Shown here: positions 19,069 to 27,547 of the stretch, in pieces
Numbering within the stretch: position 1 is the stretch's first letter
Layout: each line of letters starts with the position of its first letter
Source: Nocardioides mangrovi
GTDB taxonomy: Bacteria > Actinomycetota > Actinomycetes > Propionibacteriales > Nocardioidaceae
Reading direction: 5' to 3'
Assembly: GCF_020073815.1 (NCBI RefSeq)
Contig: NZ_JAIQZJ010000011.1
Coordinates: 124,001-188,000 of the forward strand
Length of the DNA stretch: 64,000 bases
Translations under genes and position numbers: made by a program
Notes under the pieces: generated by a model
Databases searched by the model: none
Told to the model about the DNA's origin: nothing
What the model saw: only the letters and a program-made list of their open reading frames with translations

Positions 19069-19979
19069 TCGAGCTGACGAACACGAACTCCGCGCAGATC
19101 GCGGCGGAGCTGCAGCGGGCGCGGGTGCGGGCCGGCAGCCCGGCGATGGGCATGGTGATGACGCTGGTCATCGTCGTCGAGGAGGACGACGCCGACGGCG
19201 CGATGCGCGCCGCCCGCGCAGCCTCGCACGAGCACCCCGCGCGGGTGCTCGGCGTGATCCTGGGCAGCGCCCGCGGTGCCGCCGAGGTCAACGCGCAGGT
19301 CGGCACGGGCTCCGGCTGGACCGGGGAGACCGCGCTGATCCGGCTGAAGGGCGAGGTCGTCAAGCACCCGGAGTCCGTCGTGCTCCCCCTGCTGCTGCCC
19401 GACTCCCCCGTCGCCGTGTGGTGGCCCAACCACCCGCCGGCCGATCCGGCCGCTGACCCGCTCGGCAAGCTCGCCCAGCGCCGGATCACCGACGCCGCCG
19501 CGGCGGCACGCGGCAAGACCACGGCCATCCACACCCAGTGCGAGGTCTACACGGCCGGCAACACCGACCTGGCGTGGACCCGGATCACGCCGTGGCGCGC
19601 GCTGCTCGCCGCGGCCCTCGACCAGCAGCCGCTCAAGGTCTCCCACGCGACGGTGGCGGCGGAGCGGATCAGCCCGAGCGCGGACCTCCTCGCGGCCTGG
19701 CTGTCCGACCGGCTCAAGGTCGACGTCGACCGCAAGAGCTCCTCGGGCCCCGGCATCACCGAGGTGGTGCTCGACACCAAGGAGGGCCCGATCCGGATCT
19801 CCCGACCTGACGGCCGGCTCGCGACGTTCTCCTCCCCCGACCGGCCCGACCGGCCGGTCGCCCTCAAGCGGCGCGACCTGCCCGAGCTGCTGGCCGAGGA
19901 GCTGCGACGCCTCGACGAGGACGACGTCTACGCCGAGACCGCACGCCGCCTGCTGAAGATGGGGACGAAGAAGAAGTGA
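19065..19979 (+). CDS. opcA: OpcA, glucose-6-phosphate dehydrogenase assembly/activator protein
   Basis: OpcA proteins assemble or allosterically activate Zwf. The 304-residue product matches the actinobacterial family by its order of features: a VVEEDDADGAMRAARAASHEHPARVLGVI start domain, a SVVLPLLLPDSPVAVWWPNHPP motif, and the DLAWTRITPWRALLAAALDQ segment. The C-terminal basic tail ends MGTKKK. The ATG at 19065 (MIELTNTNS) overlaps the zwf stop, and the gene overlaps pgl by 4 bp, consistent with functional coupling to Zwf. Confidence 0.94.
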   Translation: MIELTNTNSAQIAAELQRARVRAGSPAMGMVMTLVIVVEEDDADGAMRAARAASHEHPARVLGVILGSARGAAEVNAQVGTGSGWTGETALIRLKGEVVKHPESVVLPLLLPDSPVAVWWPNHPPADPAADPLGKLAQRRITDAAAAARGKTTAIHTQCEVYTAGNTDLAWTRITPWRALLAAALDQQPLKVSHATVAAERISPSADLLAAWLSDRLKVDVDRKSSSGPGITEVVLDTKEGPIRISRPDGRLATFSSPDRPDRPVALKRRDLPELLAEELRRLDEDDVYAETARRLLKMGTKKK

Positions 19980-20713
19980 CCACCGAACCCCACGTCGAGC
20001 CGCGCATCGAGGTGCACCCCGACGCCGCCGCGCTGGCCACCGCCGTCGCCGGCGAGCTGCTCAGCCGGCTCGCCGACGCCCAGGCCGGCGGCACGCTGCC
20101 GCACATCGCCCTGACCGGCGGCACCATCGCCGAGGACATCCACCGCGAGATCGCCCGGCTGTCCCCCGACAGCGACGTCGACTGGTCGCGCGTCGCGCTC
20201 TGGTGGGGCGACGAGCGCTTCGTCGCTCCCGACTCGCCGGACCGCAACGCCGGGCAGGCCCGCGCCGCGTTCATCGACGCGGTCGGCGTGGACCGCGCGC
20301 ACGTGCACGAGATGCCGTCGACCGCGGATGCGGCCGACGTCGACGCGGGCGCGGCGGCGTACGAGGCGGAGCTGCGGGCGCACGGCAGCGGCGAGTTCGA
20401 GATCGTGATGCTCGGGATCGGGCCCGACGGCCACATCGCCTCGCTCTTCCCCGGCTTCCCGCAGCTGGACGCGGACGGGATCGCGGTGGGGGTCACCGGG
20501 TCGCCGAAGCCGCCGCCGGAGCGCGTCAGCCTGACCTTCCCGGCCCTGCGACGCGCCCGCTCGGTGTGGTTCCTGGTCAGCGGCTCGGGCAAGGCCCAGG
20601 CGGTCGCGGCCGCGCTCGGCGGGGCCGAGCTGCACGACATCCCGGCCGCCGGCGTGACCGGTCGTGAGGAGACGATCTGGTTCCTCGACCGAGAGGCCGC
20701 ATCCTCGCTGTAG
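19976..20713 (+). CDS. pgl: 6-phosphogluconolactonase
   Basis: The enzyme hydrolyses 6-phosphogluconolactone, the product of Zwf. The 245-residue protein belongs to the SOL/DevB-type family. It shows IALTGGTIAEDIHREI, the catalytic-region VALWWGDERFVAPDSPDRNAG, and LGIGPDGHIASLFPGFP with the conserved His. The C-terminal RRARSVWFLVSGSGKAQAV is also typical. The start GTG at 19976 overlaps the opcA stop (GTGA). It ends the tkt-tal-pgi-zwf-opcA-pgl operon, followed by the repeat array at 20734-20849. Confidence 0.95.
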   Translation: MTTEPHVEPRIEVHPDAAALATAVAGELLSRLADAQAGGTLPHIALTGGTIAEDIHREIARLSPDSDVDWSRVALWWGDERFVAPDSPDRNAGQARAAFIDAVGVDRAHVHEMPSTADAADVDAGAAAYEAELRAHGSGEFEIVMLGIGPDGHIASLFPGFPQLDADGIAVGVTGSPKPPPERVSLTFPALRRARSVWFLVSGSGKAQAVAAALGGAELHDIPAAGVTGREETIWFLDREAASSL

Positions 20714-20733
20714 ACGCGGACGATGGTCCGCCG

Positions 20734-20849
20734 GTCGAGTAGAGGGTTTCCGCCAGTCGAGTAGAGGGTTTCCGCGCGTTCAAACGAGGCTTGCTGCCCC
20801 GGCGTACGCGGAAAAACGCGACTCGAGGCGCGGAAACCCTCTACTCGAC
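20734..20849. repeat. Symmetric array of four 22-bp units between pgl and rbpA
   Basis: Two forward units begin at 20734 and 20756 with the shared core GTCGAGTAGAGGGTTTCCG. A reverse-complement unit lies at 20828-20849, matching the second forward unit over 22 bp. A degenerate reverse copy at 20808-20826 keeps GCGGAAA and ACTCGA around six changed bases. Forward units are 22 bp apart and reverse units are also 22 bp apart, with about 30 bp between the pairs. The array ends exactly at the rbpA stop. It may terminate both convergent operons or be a mobile-type REP array. Confidence 0.75.
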
Positions 20850-21209
20850 CTAGAAGATGATGTCGCCGGACTTGCGACGCGAGCGCAGCAGCTGCAGCGC
20901 CTCGTCGAGGATGTCGGCGGCCTCGGCGTCGGAGCGACGCTCCTTCACGTAGGCGAGGTGCGTCTTGTAGGGCTCGATCTTCGGGGCCGGCGGCGGGTTG
21001 TCCGAGTCGAGGCTGGCCGGGAGGCCGCACTTGGGGCAGTCCCACGACTCGGGGACCTGGGCCTCGGTCGAGAACGTCACCACCGAACGGTGCTCGCGCG
21101 CACAGAAGTAGGTCACTGCCTGTCGCGGGGCCGCCTCACCGCGCTCGGCCTCGCCCATCGGGCCGGCACCGACCCGGCTCCCGCGAATCGCGTTTCCTCC
21201 ACCAGCCAC
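20850..21209 (-). CDS. rbpA: RbpA, RNA polymerase-binding transcription factor
   Basis: RbpA binds the principal sigma factor and RNA polymerase and stabilises open complexes; it is restricted to Actinobacteria. The 119-residue product shows the N-terminal tail, the core domain with TYFCAREHRSVVTFSTEAQVPESWDCPKCG, the basic linker around PAPKIEPYKTHLAYVKERRS, and the sigma-interaction domain SDAEAADILDEALQLLRSRR. The GTG at 21209 has an AAAGGGA ribosome site upstream. From memory, in mycobacteria rbpA lies away from the pgl-secG region, so its position here is a lineage feature. Confidence 0.96.
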   Translation of the reverse strand: MAGGGNAIRGSRVGAGPMGEAERGEAAPRQAVTYFCAREHRSVVTFSTEAQVPESWDCPKCGLPASLDSDNPPPAPKIEPYKTHLAYVKERRSDAEAADILDEALQLLRSRRKSGDIIF

Positions 21210-21243
21210 GTGTGTGTCCCTTTCGAGCTCTCTAGTCCGAGAT

Positions 21244-21474
21244 TCAGTACGCCAGCAGGAGACCGAGGGCGATCACACAGGCGAACCAGATGATGCCGAT
21301 GCCGATCGTCAGGCGGTCGAGGTTGCGCTCGGCGACCGACGAGCCGCCCAGCGAGCTGGACACGCCGCCACCGAACATGTCGGACAGGCCGCCACCGCGG
21401 CCCTTGTGCAGGAGCACCAGCACGATCATCAGACCGCTGGCGATCATGAGCAGGATGGTGAGGATCAGTTCCAC
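21244..21474 (-). CDS. secG: SecG, preprotein translocase subunit
   Basis: SecG is a small membrane subunit of the SecYEG channel. The 76-residue product has two transmembrane helices, ELILTILLMIASGLMIVLVLL and IGIGIIWFACVIALGLLLAY, separated by the conserved cytosolic loop HKGRGGGLSDMFGGG. The start is the GTG at 21474; the open frame upstream is not SecG-like. It lies 31 bp downstream of tpiA, the usual actinobacterial arrangement. Confidence 0.94.
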   Translation of the reverse strand: MELILTILLMIASGLMIVLVLLHKGRGGGLSDMFGGGVSSSLGGSSVAERNLDRLTIGIGIIWFACVIALGLLLAY

Positions 21475-21505
21475 GGTCGCACAGCCTACGTCAGAGGTAC
21501 GACGA

Positions 21506-22300
21506 TCACAGGATCGGCATGTCGTAGTAACGGCAGATGCCGCCGAACTCGTCGACCTGCAGGCTCGCACCGCCCACCAGGCACCCGTCGACGTCGGCCT
21601 GGGCCATGATCCCGGCGACGTTCGCGGCCTTCACCGAGCCGCCGTAGAGGATCCGGACACCGTCGGCCGCGGCCTCGCCGTACGACTCCTTCACCTGCGC
21701 CCGGATGGCCTGGCAGACCTCCTGAGCGTCCTCGGGCGTGGCGACCTCGCCGGTGCCGATCGCCCACACGGGCTCGTAGGCGATGACCAGGCCGGCCACC
21801 TGCTCGGGCGTGAAGCCGGCGAGCGAGCCCACGGTCTGGCCGATGCAGTGCGGCACGTGCTCACCGGCCTGACGGATGTCCAGGCCCTCGCCGACGCAGA
21901 CGATCGGCACGATGCCGGCCGCGAGCGCCTTGACCGCCTTCGCGGCCACCAGGGCGTCGTCCTCGGCGTGGTACTGCCGGCGCTCGCTGTGGCCGACGAC
22001 GACGTAGTCGCAGCCGAGCTTGGCGAGCATCGCCGCCGAGATCTCGCCCGTGTAGGCACCGGCGTCGTGCGGCGACACGTCCTGCGCGCCGTACTTGATC
22101 TCGAGGCGGTCGCCGTCGACCAGCGTCTGCACGGACCGCAGGTCGGTGAACGGCGGGACGACGACCACCTCGACCTTGCCGTAGTCGTGCTTCTTGTCCG
22201 CCAGCGTCACCGCGAGCTTCTGCACCAGGACGAGCGCCTCCTGGTGGTTGAGGTTCATCTTCCAGTTGCCCGCCATCAGCGGGATGCGCGTGGACGCCAT
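21506..22300 (-). CDS. tpiA: Triosephosphate isomerase
   Basis: The enzyme interconverts dihydroxyacetone phosphate and glyceraldehyde 3-phosphate. The 264-residue TIM barrel has MAGNWKMN with the catalytic Lys, the catalytic His in VVVGHSERRQ, the catalytic Glu in VIAYEPVWAIGTG, and the phosphate loop YGGSVKAAN. The ATG at 22300 lies 7 bp after the pgk stop, so gap-pgk-tpiA form one operon. The open frame upstream is antiphase within pgk. All catalytic residues are present. Confidence 0.97.
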   Translation of the reverse strand: MASTRIPLMAGNWKMNLNHQEALVLVQKLAVTLADKKHDYGKVEVVVVPPFTDLRSVQTLVDGDRLEIKYGAQDVSPHDAGAYTGEISAAMLAKLGCDYVVVGHSERRQYHAEDDALVAAKAVKALAAGIVPIVCVGEGLDIRQAGEHVPHCIGQTVGSLAGFTPEQVAGLVIAYEPVWAIGTGEVATPEDAQEVCQAIRAQVKESYGEAAADGVRILYGGSVKAANVAGIMAQADVDGCLVGGASLQVDEFGGICRYYDMPIL

Positions 22301-22307
22301 GGTGTTG

Positions 22308-23507
22308 TCAGTCCTCCAGGACCTGGATGCCGGGCAGCTCCTTGCCCTCGAGGTACTCGAGGCTGGCGCCACCACCGGTGGAGATGTGGCCGAACGACGA
22401 CTCGTCGAAGCCGAGCCGCACGGTCGCGGCGGCGGAGTCGCCGCCGCCGACCACCGACAGGCCGTCGACCTTCGTGAGGGCCTCGGCCACGGCACGGGTG
22501 CCGTCGGCGAACGCGTCGACCTCGAAGACGCCCATCGGGCCGTTCCAGAAGACCGTGCGGGCGTCGGCGAGCGCGGCCGCGAAGGCAGCACCGGACTCGG
22601 GGCCGATGTCGAGACCCAGGGCGTCGGCGGGGATCGCGTCGGCCGCCACCACCTGGGGCTGTGGCTCCCGGTCCCCGGACGGGAACTCGGTGTCGACGAC
22701 GATGTCGGTCGGCAGCACGATCTGCACGCCCGACTCCTCGGCACGCTGCAGGTAGGACCGGCAGGTGTCGAGCTGGTCCTCCTCGAGGAGGCTCTTGCCG
22801 ACCTCGTGACCCTGGGCCTTGAGGAACGTGAAGACCATGCCGCCGCCGATGAGCAGCTTGTCGGCCTTGCCGAGGAGGTTGTCGATCACGCCCAGCTTGT
22901 CGGAGACCTTCGAGCCACCGAGCACCACGACGTACGGACGCTCCGGCGACTCGGTGAGCCGGCGCAGCACGTCGATCTCCGCCGAGACCAGCCCGCCCAT
23001 CGCGTGCGGCAGCCGCTGCGCGACGTCGTAGACCGAGGCCTGCTTGCGGTGGACGACCCCGAACCCGTCGGACACGAAGGCGTCCGCGAGCTCCGCGAGC
23101 TGGTCGGCGAAGGCGCCGCGGTCGGCCTCGTCCTTGCTGGTCTCGCCCGGGTTGAACCGGACGTTCTCCAGCACGGCGACCTGACCGTCGGCGAGGCCGG
23201 CGACCGTCTCCCGCGCGCTCTCACCGACCGTGTCGGTCGCGAACGCCACGTCCTGGCCGAGCAGCTCACCCAGCCGCGCGGCCACCGGCCGGAGGGAGTA
23301 GCGGTCCTCGGGCGCGCCCTTGGGACGGCCGAGGTGGGCGGTGACGACCACCCGGGCGCCCGCGTCGGCCAGCGCCCGGATGGTGGGGACACTCGCCCGG
23401 ATCCGCTTGTCGTCGGTGATGGTCGTGCCGTCGAGCGGCACGTTGAGGTCGGAACGGACCAGGACCCGCTTCCCGGCGACGTCGCCGAGACCGGCGTACT
23501 CCCCCAT
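22308..23507 (-). CDS. pgk: Phosphoglycerate kinase
   Basis: The enzyme makes ATP from 1,3-bisphosphoglycerate. The 399-residue protein shows RVLVRSDLNVPLDG, the substrate-binding TAHLGRPKGAPEDRYSL, LENVRFNPGE, VVLGGSKVSDKLGVIDNLL, and the ATP-binding VGGGDSAAAT with FGHISTGGGASLEYLEGK at the C-terminus. The ATG at 23507 starts 2 bp after the gap stop codon. The larger open frame upstream is antiphase within gap. The gene is complete. Confidence 0.97.
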   Translation of the reverse strand: MGEYAGLGDVAGKRVLVRSDLNVPLDGTTITDDKRIRASVPTIRALADAGARVVVTAHLGRPKGAPEDRYSLRPVAARLGELLGQDVAFATDTVGESARETVAGLADGQVAVLENVRFNPGETSKDEADRGAFADQLAELADAFVSDGFGVVHRKQASVYDVAQRLPHAMGGLVSAEIDVLRRLTESPERPYVVVLGGSKVSDKLGVIDNLLGKADKLLIGGGMVFTFLKAQGHEVGKSLLEEDQLDTCRSYLQRAEESGVQIVLPTDIVVDTEFPSGDREPQPQVVAADAIPADALGLDIGPESGAAFAAALADARTVFWNGPMGVFEVDAFADGTRAVAEALTKVDGLSVVGGGDSAAATVRLGFDESSFGHISTGGGASLEYLEGKELPGIQVLED

Positions 23508-23509
23508 CG

Positions 23510-24508
<999 letters not shown>

Positions 24509-24629
24509 TGGTTTGCTCCTGCTAGTCGATCACGGCGTGCAAAGGACGTTGGTCGAACACGTCGACCCTATCGCTTGGGCCGACCCAGCCAGACTGGCCG
24601 TCCGGCGTACGTGCGGGTAACCGACGAAG

Positions 24630-24647
24630 GTCCCGCGGTCGCGGGAC
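24630..24647 (-). terminator. Hairpin directly after whiA
   Basis: GTCCCGCG (24630-24637) pairs with CGCGGGAC (24640-24647) around a 2-bp centre. It starts 1 bp after the whiA stop on the minus strand and separates whiA from the gap operon. A 2-bp loop means the real RNA stem is likely 7 bp with a 4-nt loop. Confidence 0.55.
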
Positions 24648-24648
24648 G

Positions 24649-25635
24649 TTACGCGTCCTCGGCGAGCATCTCCGGGGTCAGCGACGCCTCGGTGTCGGGG
24701 ATGCCGAGCTCCTCCGCGCGCTTGTCGGCCATCGCGAGCAGCCGCCGGATCCGGCCGGCGATCGCGTCCTTGGTGAGCACCGGGTCGTGGAGCTGCCCGA
24801 GCTCCTCGAGGGAGGCCTGCTTGTGCTCGAGGCGGAGCTCGCCGGCCATCTTGAGGTGGTCTGGGACCTCCTCGCCGAGGATCTCCATGGCACGGCCGAC
24901 CCGGGCGCCGGCGGCGACGGCCGCGCGGGCGGAACGGCGCAGGTTGGCGTCGTCGAAGTTGGCGAGCCGGTTGGCGGTGGCGCGCACCTCGCGGCGCATC
25001 CGGCGCTCCTCCCACGCCATCAGGGACTCGTGTGCCCCGAGGCGGGTGAGCAGCTGGCCGATCGCGTCGCCGTCGCGGATCACGACGCGGTCGACGCCGC
25101 GCACCTCGCGGGCCTTCGCGTGGATGCCGAGGCGGCGGGCCACGCCGACCAGGGCGAGCGCGGCCTCGGGGCCTGGACAGGTGACCTCGAGCGCCGAGGA
25201 CCGGCCGGGCTCGGTGAGCGAGCCGTGGGCGAGGAAGGCGCCGCGCCACGCGGCGACGGCATCGCAGCCCCCGCCGGAGACGACGGCCGGCGGCAGCCCC
25301 CGGACGGGGCGGCCGCGCTGGTCGAGGAGGCCGGTCTGGCGGGCCAGCGCCTCACCCTCCTTGACCACCCGGACGATGTACCGGCTGCCCTTGCGGATGC
25401 CGTTGCCCTGCACCATCACGACGTCGGACTGGTGGCCGTAGACCTCGGCGATGTTGGTGCGCAGCCGGCGCGCGGCGGCGCCGGTGTCGAACTCGGCCTC
25501 GACGACGATCCGGCCGCTCACGATGTGCAGCCCGCCGGCGAACCGGAGCATCGAGGCGACCTCGGCCTTGCGGCAGCAGGTCTTGGTGACCTGGGTGCTC
25601 GACAGCTCTGCCTTGACCTGCGCCGTCATCGCCAT
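24649..25635 (-). CDS. whiA: WhiA, DNA-binding developmental/cell-division regulator
   Basis: WhiA combines an N-terminal LAGLIDADG homing-endonuclease-like fold with a C-terminal helix-turn-helix. In Streptomyces it acts with WhiB in sporulation septation; it is present in most Gram-positives. The 328-residue product shows KAELSSTQVTKTCCRKAEVASMLRFAGGLH, the CRGAFLAHGS-like WRGAFLAHGSLTEP, and the C-terminal HTH region ANFDDANLRRSARAAVAAG plus LEELGQLHDPVLTKDAIAGRIRRL. It is downstream of yvcK and rapZ, the conserved order. Its presence does not by itself show sporulation. Confidence 0.95.
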   Translation of the reverse strand: MAMTAQVKAELSSTQVTKTCCRKAEVASMLRFAGGLHIVSGRIVVEAEFDTGAAARRLRTNIAEVYGHQSDVVMVQGNGIRKGSRYIVRVVKEGEALARQTGLLDQRGRPVRGLPPAVVSGGGCDAVAAWRGAFLAHGSLTEPGRSSALEVTCPGPEAALALVGVARRLGIHAKAREVRGVDRVVIRDGDAIGQLLTRLGAHESLMAWEERRMRREVRATANRLANFDDANLRRSARAAVAAGARVGRAMEILGEEVPDHLKMAGELRLEHKQASLEELGQLHDPVLTKDAIAGRIRRLLAMADKRAEELGIPDTEASLTPEMLAEDA

Positions 25636-25685
25636 GGTGCGATCCTGCCACGGCAGTCAACGACCCTCGGCGGCCGCCTACCCGC

Positions 25686-26669
25686 TCACGACCCGCTCAG
25701 GATGCCGGCGTACGTCCCGGCCAGTCGCTCGGCGTCGTGGCGGGGTTGGCCGTCGTCGCAGGCCACGTCGGCGAGCACCAGCCGCGCGCCGTAGGACGCG
25801 ACCGCCTGCTCGAGCTCCGCGGCGTCCTCGCCGACGCTGGTGCGGTCGGCGATCACCGTGTGGATGGTCACGTCGGGAGCGTGCTGGACGAGCACGGCCA
25901 GGTGGTCGATCGCGTCGTAGCCGGAGGTCTCCCCCGCCTCGCCCGCGAGGTTGAGCACCACGACGATCCGGGCGTCGGTGGCCGCGAGCGCGCTGCGCAG
26001 CGCGGGGACCTCGAGGTGCGGGATCACCGAGGAGTACCAGGACCCGGGGCCGAGCACGACCCAGTCGGCCGCGTGGACCGCGTCGATCGCCTCCGGGCAG
26101 GGCTTCGGGTCGGGCGGGTCCAGCGCGATCGAGACGATGTCGCCGCCGGTGGTCGCGACCTCGACCTGGCCGCGCACGGTGACGGTGGCCGCCGGGTCGT
26201 CGGCGTCGAGGCCGCGCACCCGGGCGGTGATGTCCAGGGGCACCAGCGCCATCGGGAGCACCCGGCCCTTGGTGCCGAGCAGCCGCCCGACCCAGTCGAG
26301 CGCGGCGACCGGGTCGCCCAGCTGCTCCCAGAGGCCGACGATGAGCAGGTTGCCGATCACGTGGCCGTTCATCTCGCCGTGGCCGGCGAAGCGGTGCTGG
26401 AGCACCCGGGCCCAGGTGTCGCCCCACTGGTCGTCGCCGCAGAGGGCGGCGAGGGCCATCCGCAGGTCGCCCGGTGGCAGCACCCCGAACTCGCCGCGCA
26501 GTCGCCCCGAGGAGCCGCCGTTGTCGGCGACGGTGACGACCGCCGTCAGCTCGTCGACGACGAGGTCGTCCACGAGCAGCCGCAGTGCCTGGAGCGAGGC
26601 CGCGAGACCGTGGCCGCCCCCGAGGGCGACGACGGACTGGGCACGGTCGAGGTGGTCGTCCGGCGACAT
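25686..26669 (-). CDS. yvcK: YvcK/CuvA-type UDP-GlcNAc-binding regulator (CofD-like fold)
   Basis: The family (YvcK in Bacillus, CuvA in mycobacteria) binds UDP-GlcNAc and supports cell-wall synthesis and growth on gluconeogenic carbon. The 327-residue product has the CofD-like start VVALGGGHGLAASLQALR, the VVTVADNGGSSGRLRGEFGVLPPGDLRMAL core, NGHVIGNLLIVGL, and GPGSWYSSVIPHL. The ATG at 26669 shares one base with the rapZ stop (TGATG). The whiA start lies about 50 bp downstream. Confidence 0.94.
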   Translation of the reverse strand: MSPDDHLDRAQSVVALGGGHGLAASLQALRLLVDDLVVDELTAVVTVADNGGSSGRLRGEFGVLPPGDLRMALAALCGDDQWGDTWARVLQHRFAGHGEMNGHVIGNLLIVGLWEQLGDPVAALDWVGRLLGTKGRVLPMALVPLDITARVRGLDADDPAATVTVRGQVEVATTGGDIVSIALDPPDPKPCPEAIDAVHAADWVVLGPGSWYSSVIPHLEVPALRSALAATDARIVVVLNLAGEAGETSGYDAIDHLAVLVQHAPDVTIHTVIADRTSVGEDAAELEQAVASYGARLVLADVACDDGQPRHDAERLAGTYAGILSGS

Positions 26670-27544
26670 CACTCGCGTCCGAGGTCGCGGTGGGTGGCGC
26701 GGACGTCGTACCCGGCGTCCGCGAGCCGGCGGACGACCTGCTCGGTCATCGCGACGCTGCGGTGCTTGCCGCCGGTGCACCCGATCGCGACGGTCATGAA
26801 GCGCTTGCCCTCGCGCAGGTAGCCGTCGGCCACGCCGGTCAGGACCGGGACGTAGCCCTCGAGGAACTCGCCCGCGCCGGGCTGCTCGAGCACGTAGGCG
26901 GCGACGTCGGCGTCCTTGCCGGTGTGGTCGCGCAGCTCCGGCACCCAGAACGGGTTGGGCAGGAACCGCATGTCGGCGACGAAGTCGGCGTCCACGGGGA
27001 TGCCGTACTTGAAGCCGAAGCTGGTGACCGTGACCTTCAGCCGGGTCGCGTCCGGGGAGCCGAAGGCCTCGGCGATGCGCTCGGTCAGCTGGTGGACGTT
27101 GAGCGAGGTCGTGTCGATCACCAGGTCGGCGTCGCTGCGCAGGTCGGCGAGGACGTCGCGCTCGCGCTGCAGGCCGTCGAGGAGCCGGCCAGCCCCCTGT
27201 AGCGGGTGGGGCCGCCGGGCGGCCTCCTGCCGGCGGACGAGGACGTCGTCGGACGCCTCGAGGAAGACCAGGGTGGCGTGCCGGCCCGTGGCCCCTTGGG
27301 CGAGGTTGGCCTGCAGGGACTGGAAGAACGACCCGGAGCGGACGTCCACCACGACCGCGATCGGCTGCTCGGTGCCGCGACTCTCGTCGACGAGGCGTAC
27401 GACGTCGCGCAGCAGGCTCGGCGGCATGTTGTCGACGACGTAGTAGCCGAGGTCCTCGAGCTCCTTGGCCGCGGTGCTGCGACCGGCGCCGGTCATGCCC
27501 GTGACGACCACGAGCTCCCCGTGGTGGTCGAGGGGCTGGTCCAC
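26669..27544 (-). CDS. rapZ: RapZ-family nucleotide-binding adapter
   Basis: RapZ in E. coli senses GlcN6P and guides RNase E to sRNAs; in actinobacteria the target is not known. The 291-residue protein has Walker A VVTGMTGAGRSTAAKELE, where Arg replaces the usual Lys (GAGRST) as often seen in actinobacterial members. It also has the Walker B-like VVVDVRSG and the C-terminal domain SFGFKYGIPVDADFVADMRFLPNP and VAIGCTGGKHRSVAM. The start is GTG at 27544, 3 bp after the uvrC stop. It forms the conserved uvrC-rapZ-yvcK-whiA series. Confidence 0.93.
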   Translation of the reverse strand: MDQPLDHHGELVVVTGMTGAGRSTAAKELEDLGYYVVDNMPPSLLRDVVRLVDESRGTEQPIAVVVDVRSGSFFQSLQANLAQGATGRHATLVFLEASDDVLVRRQEAARRPHPLQGAGRLLDGLQRERDVLADLRSDADLVIDTTSLNVHQLTERIAEAFGSPDATRLKVTVTSFGFKYGIPVDADFVADMRFLPNPFWVPELRDHTGKDADVAAYVLEQPGAGEFLEGYVPVLTGVADGYLREGKRFMTVAIGCTGGKHRSVAMTEQVVRRLADAGYDVRATHRDLGRE

Positions 27545-27547
27545 CTC

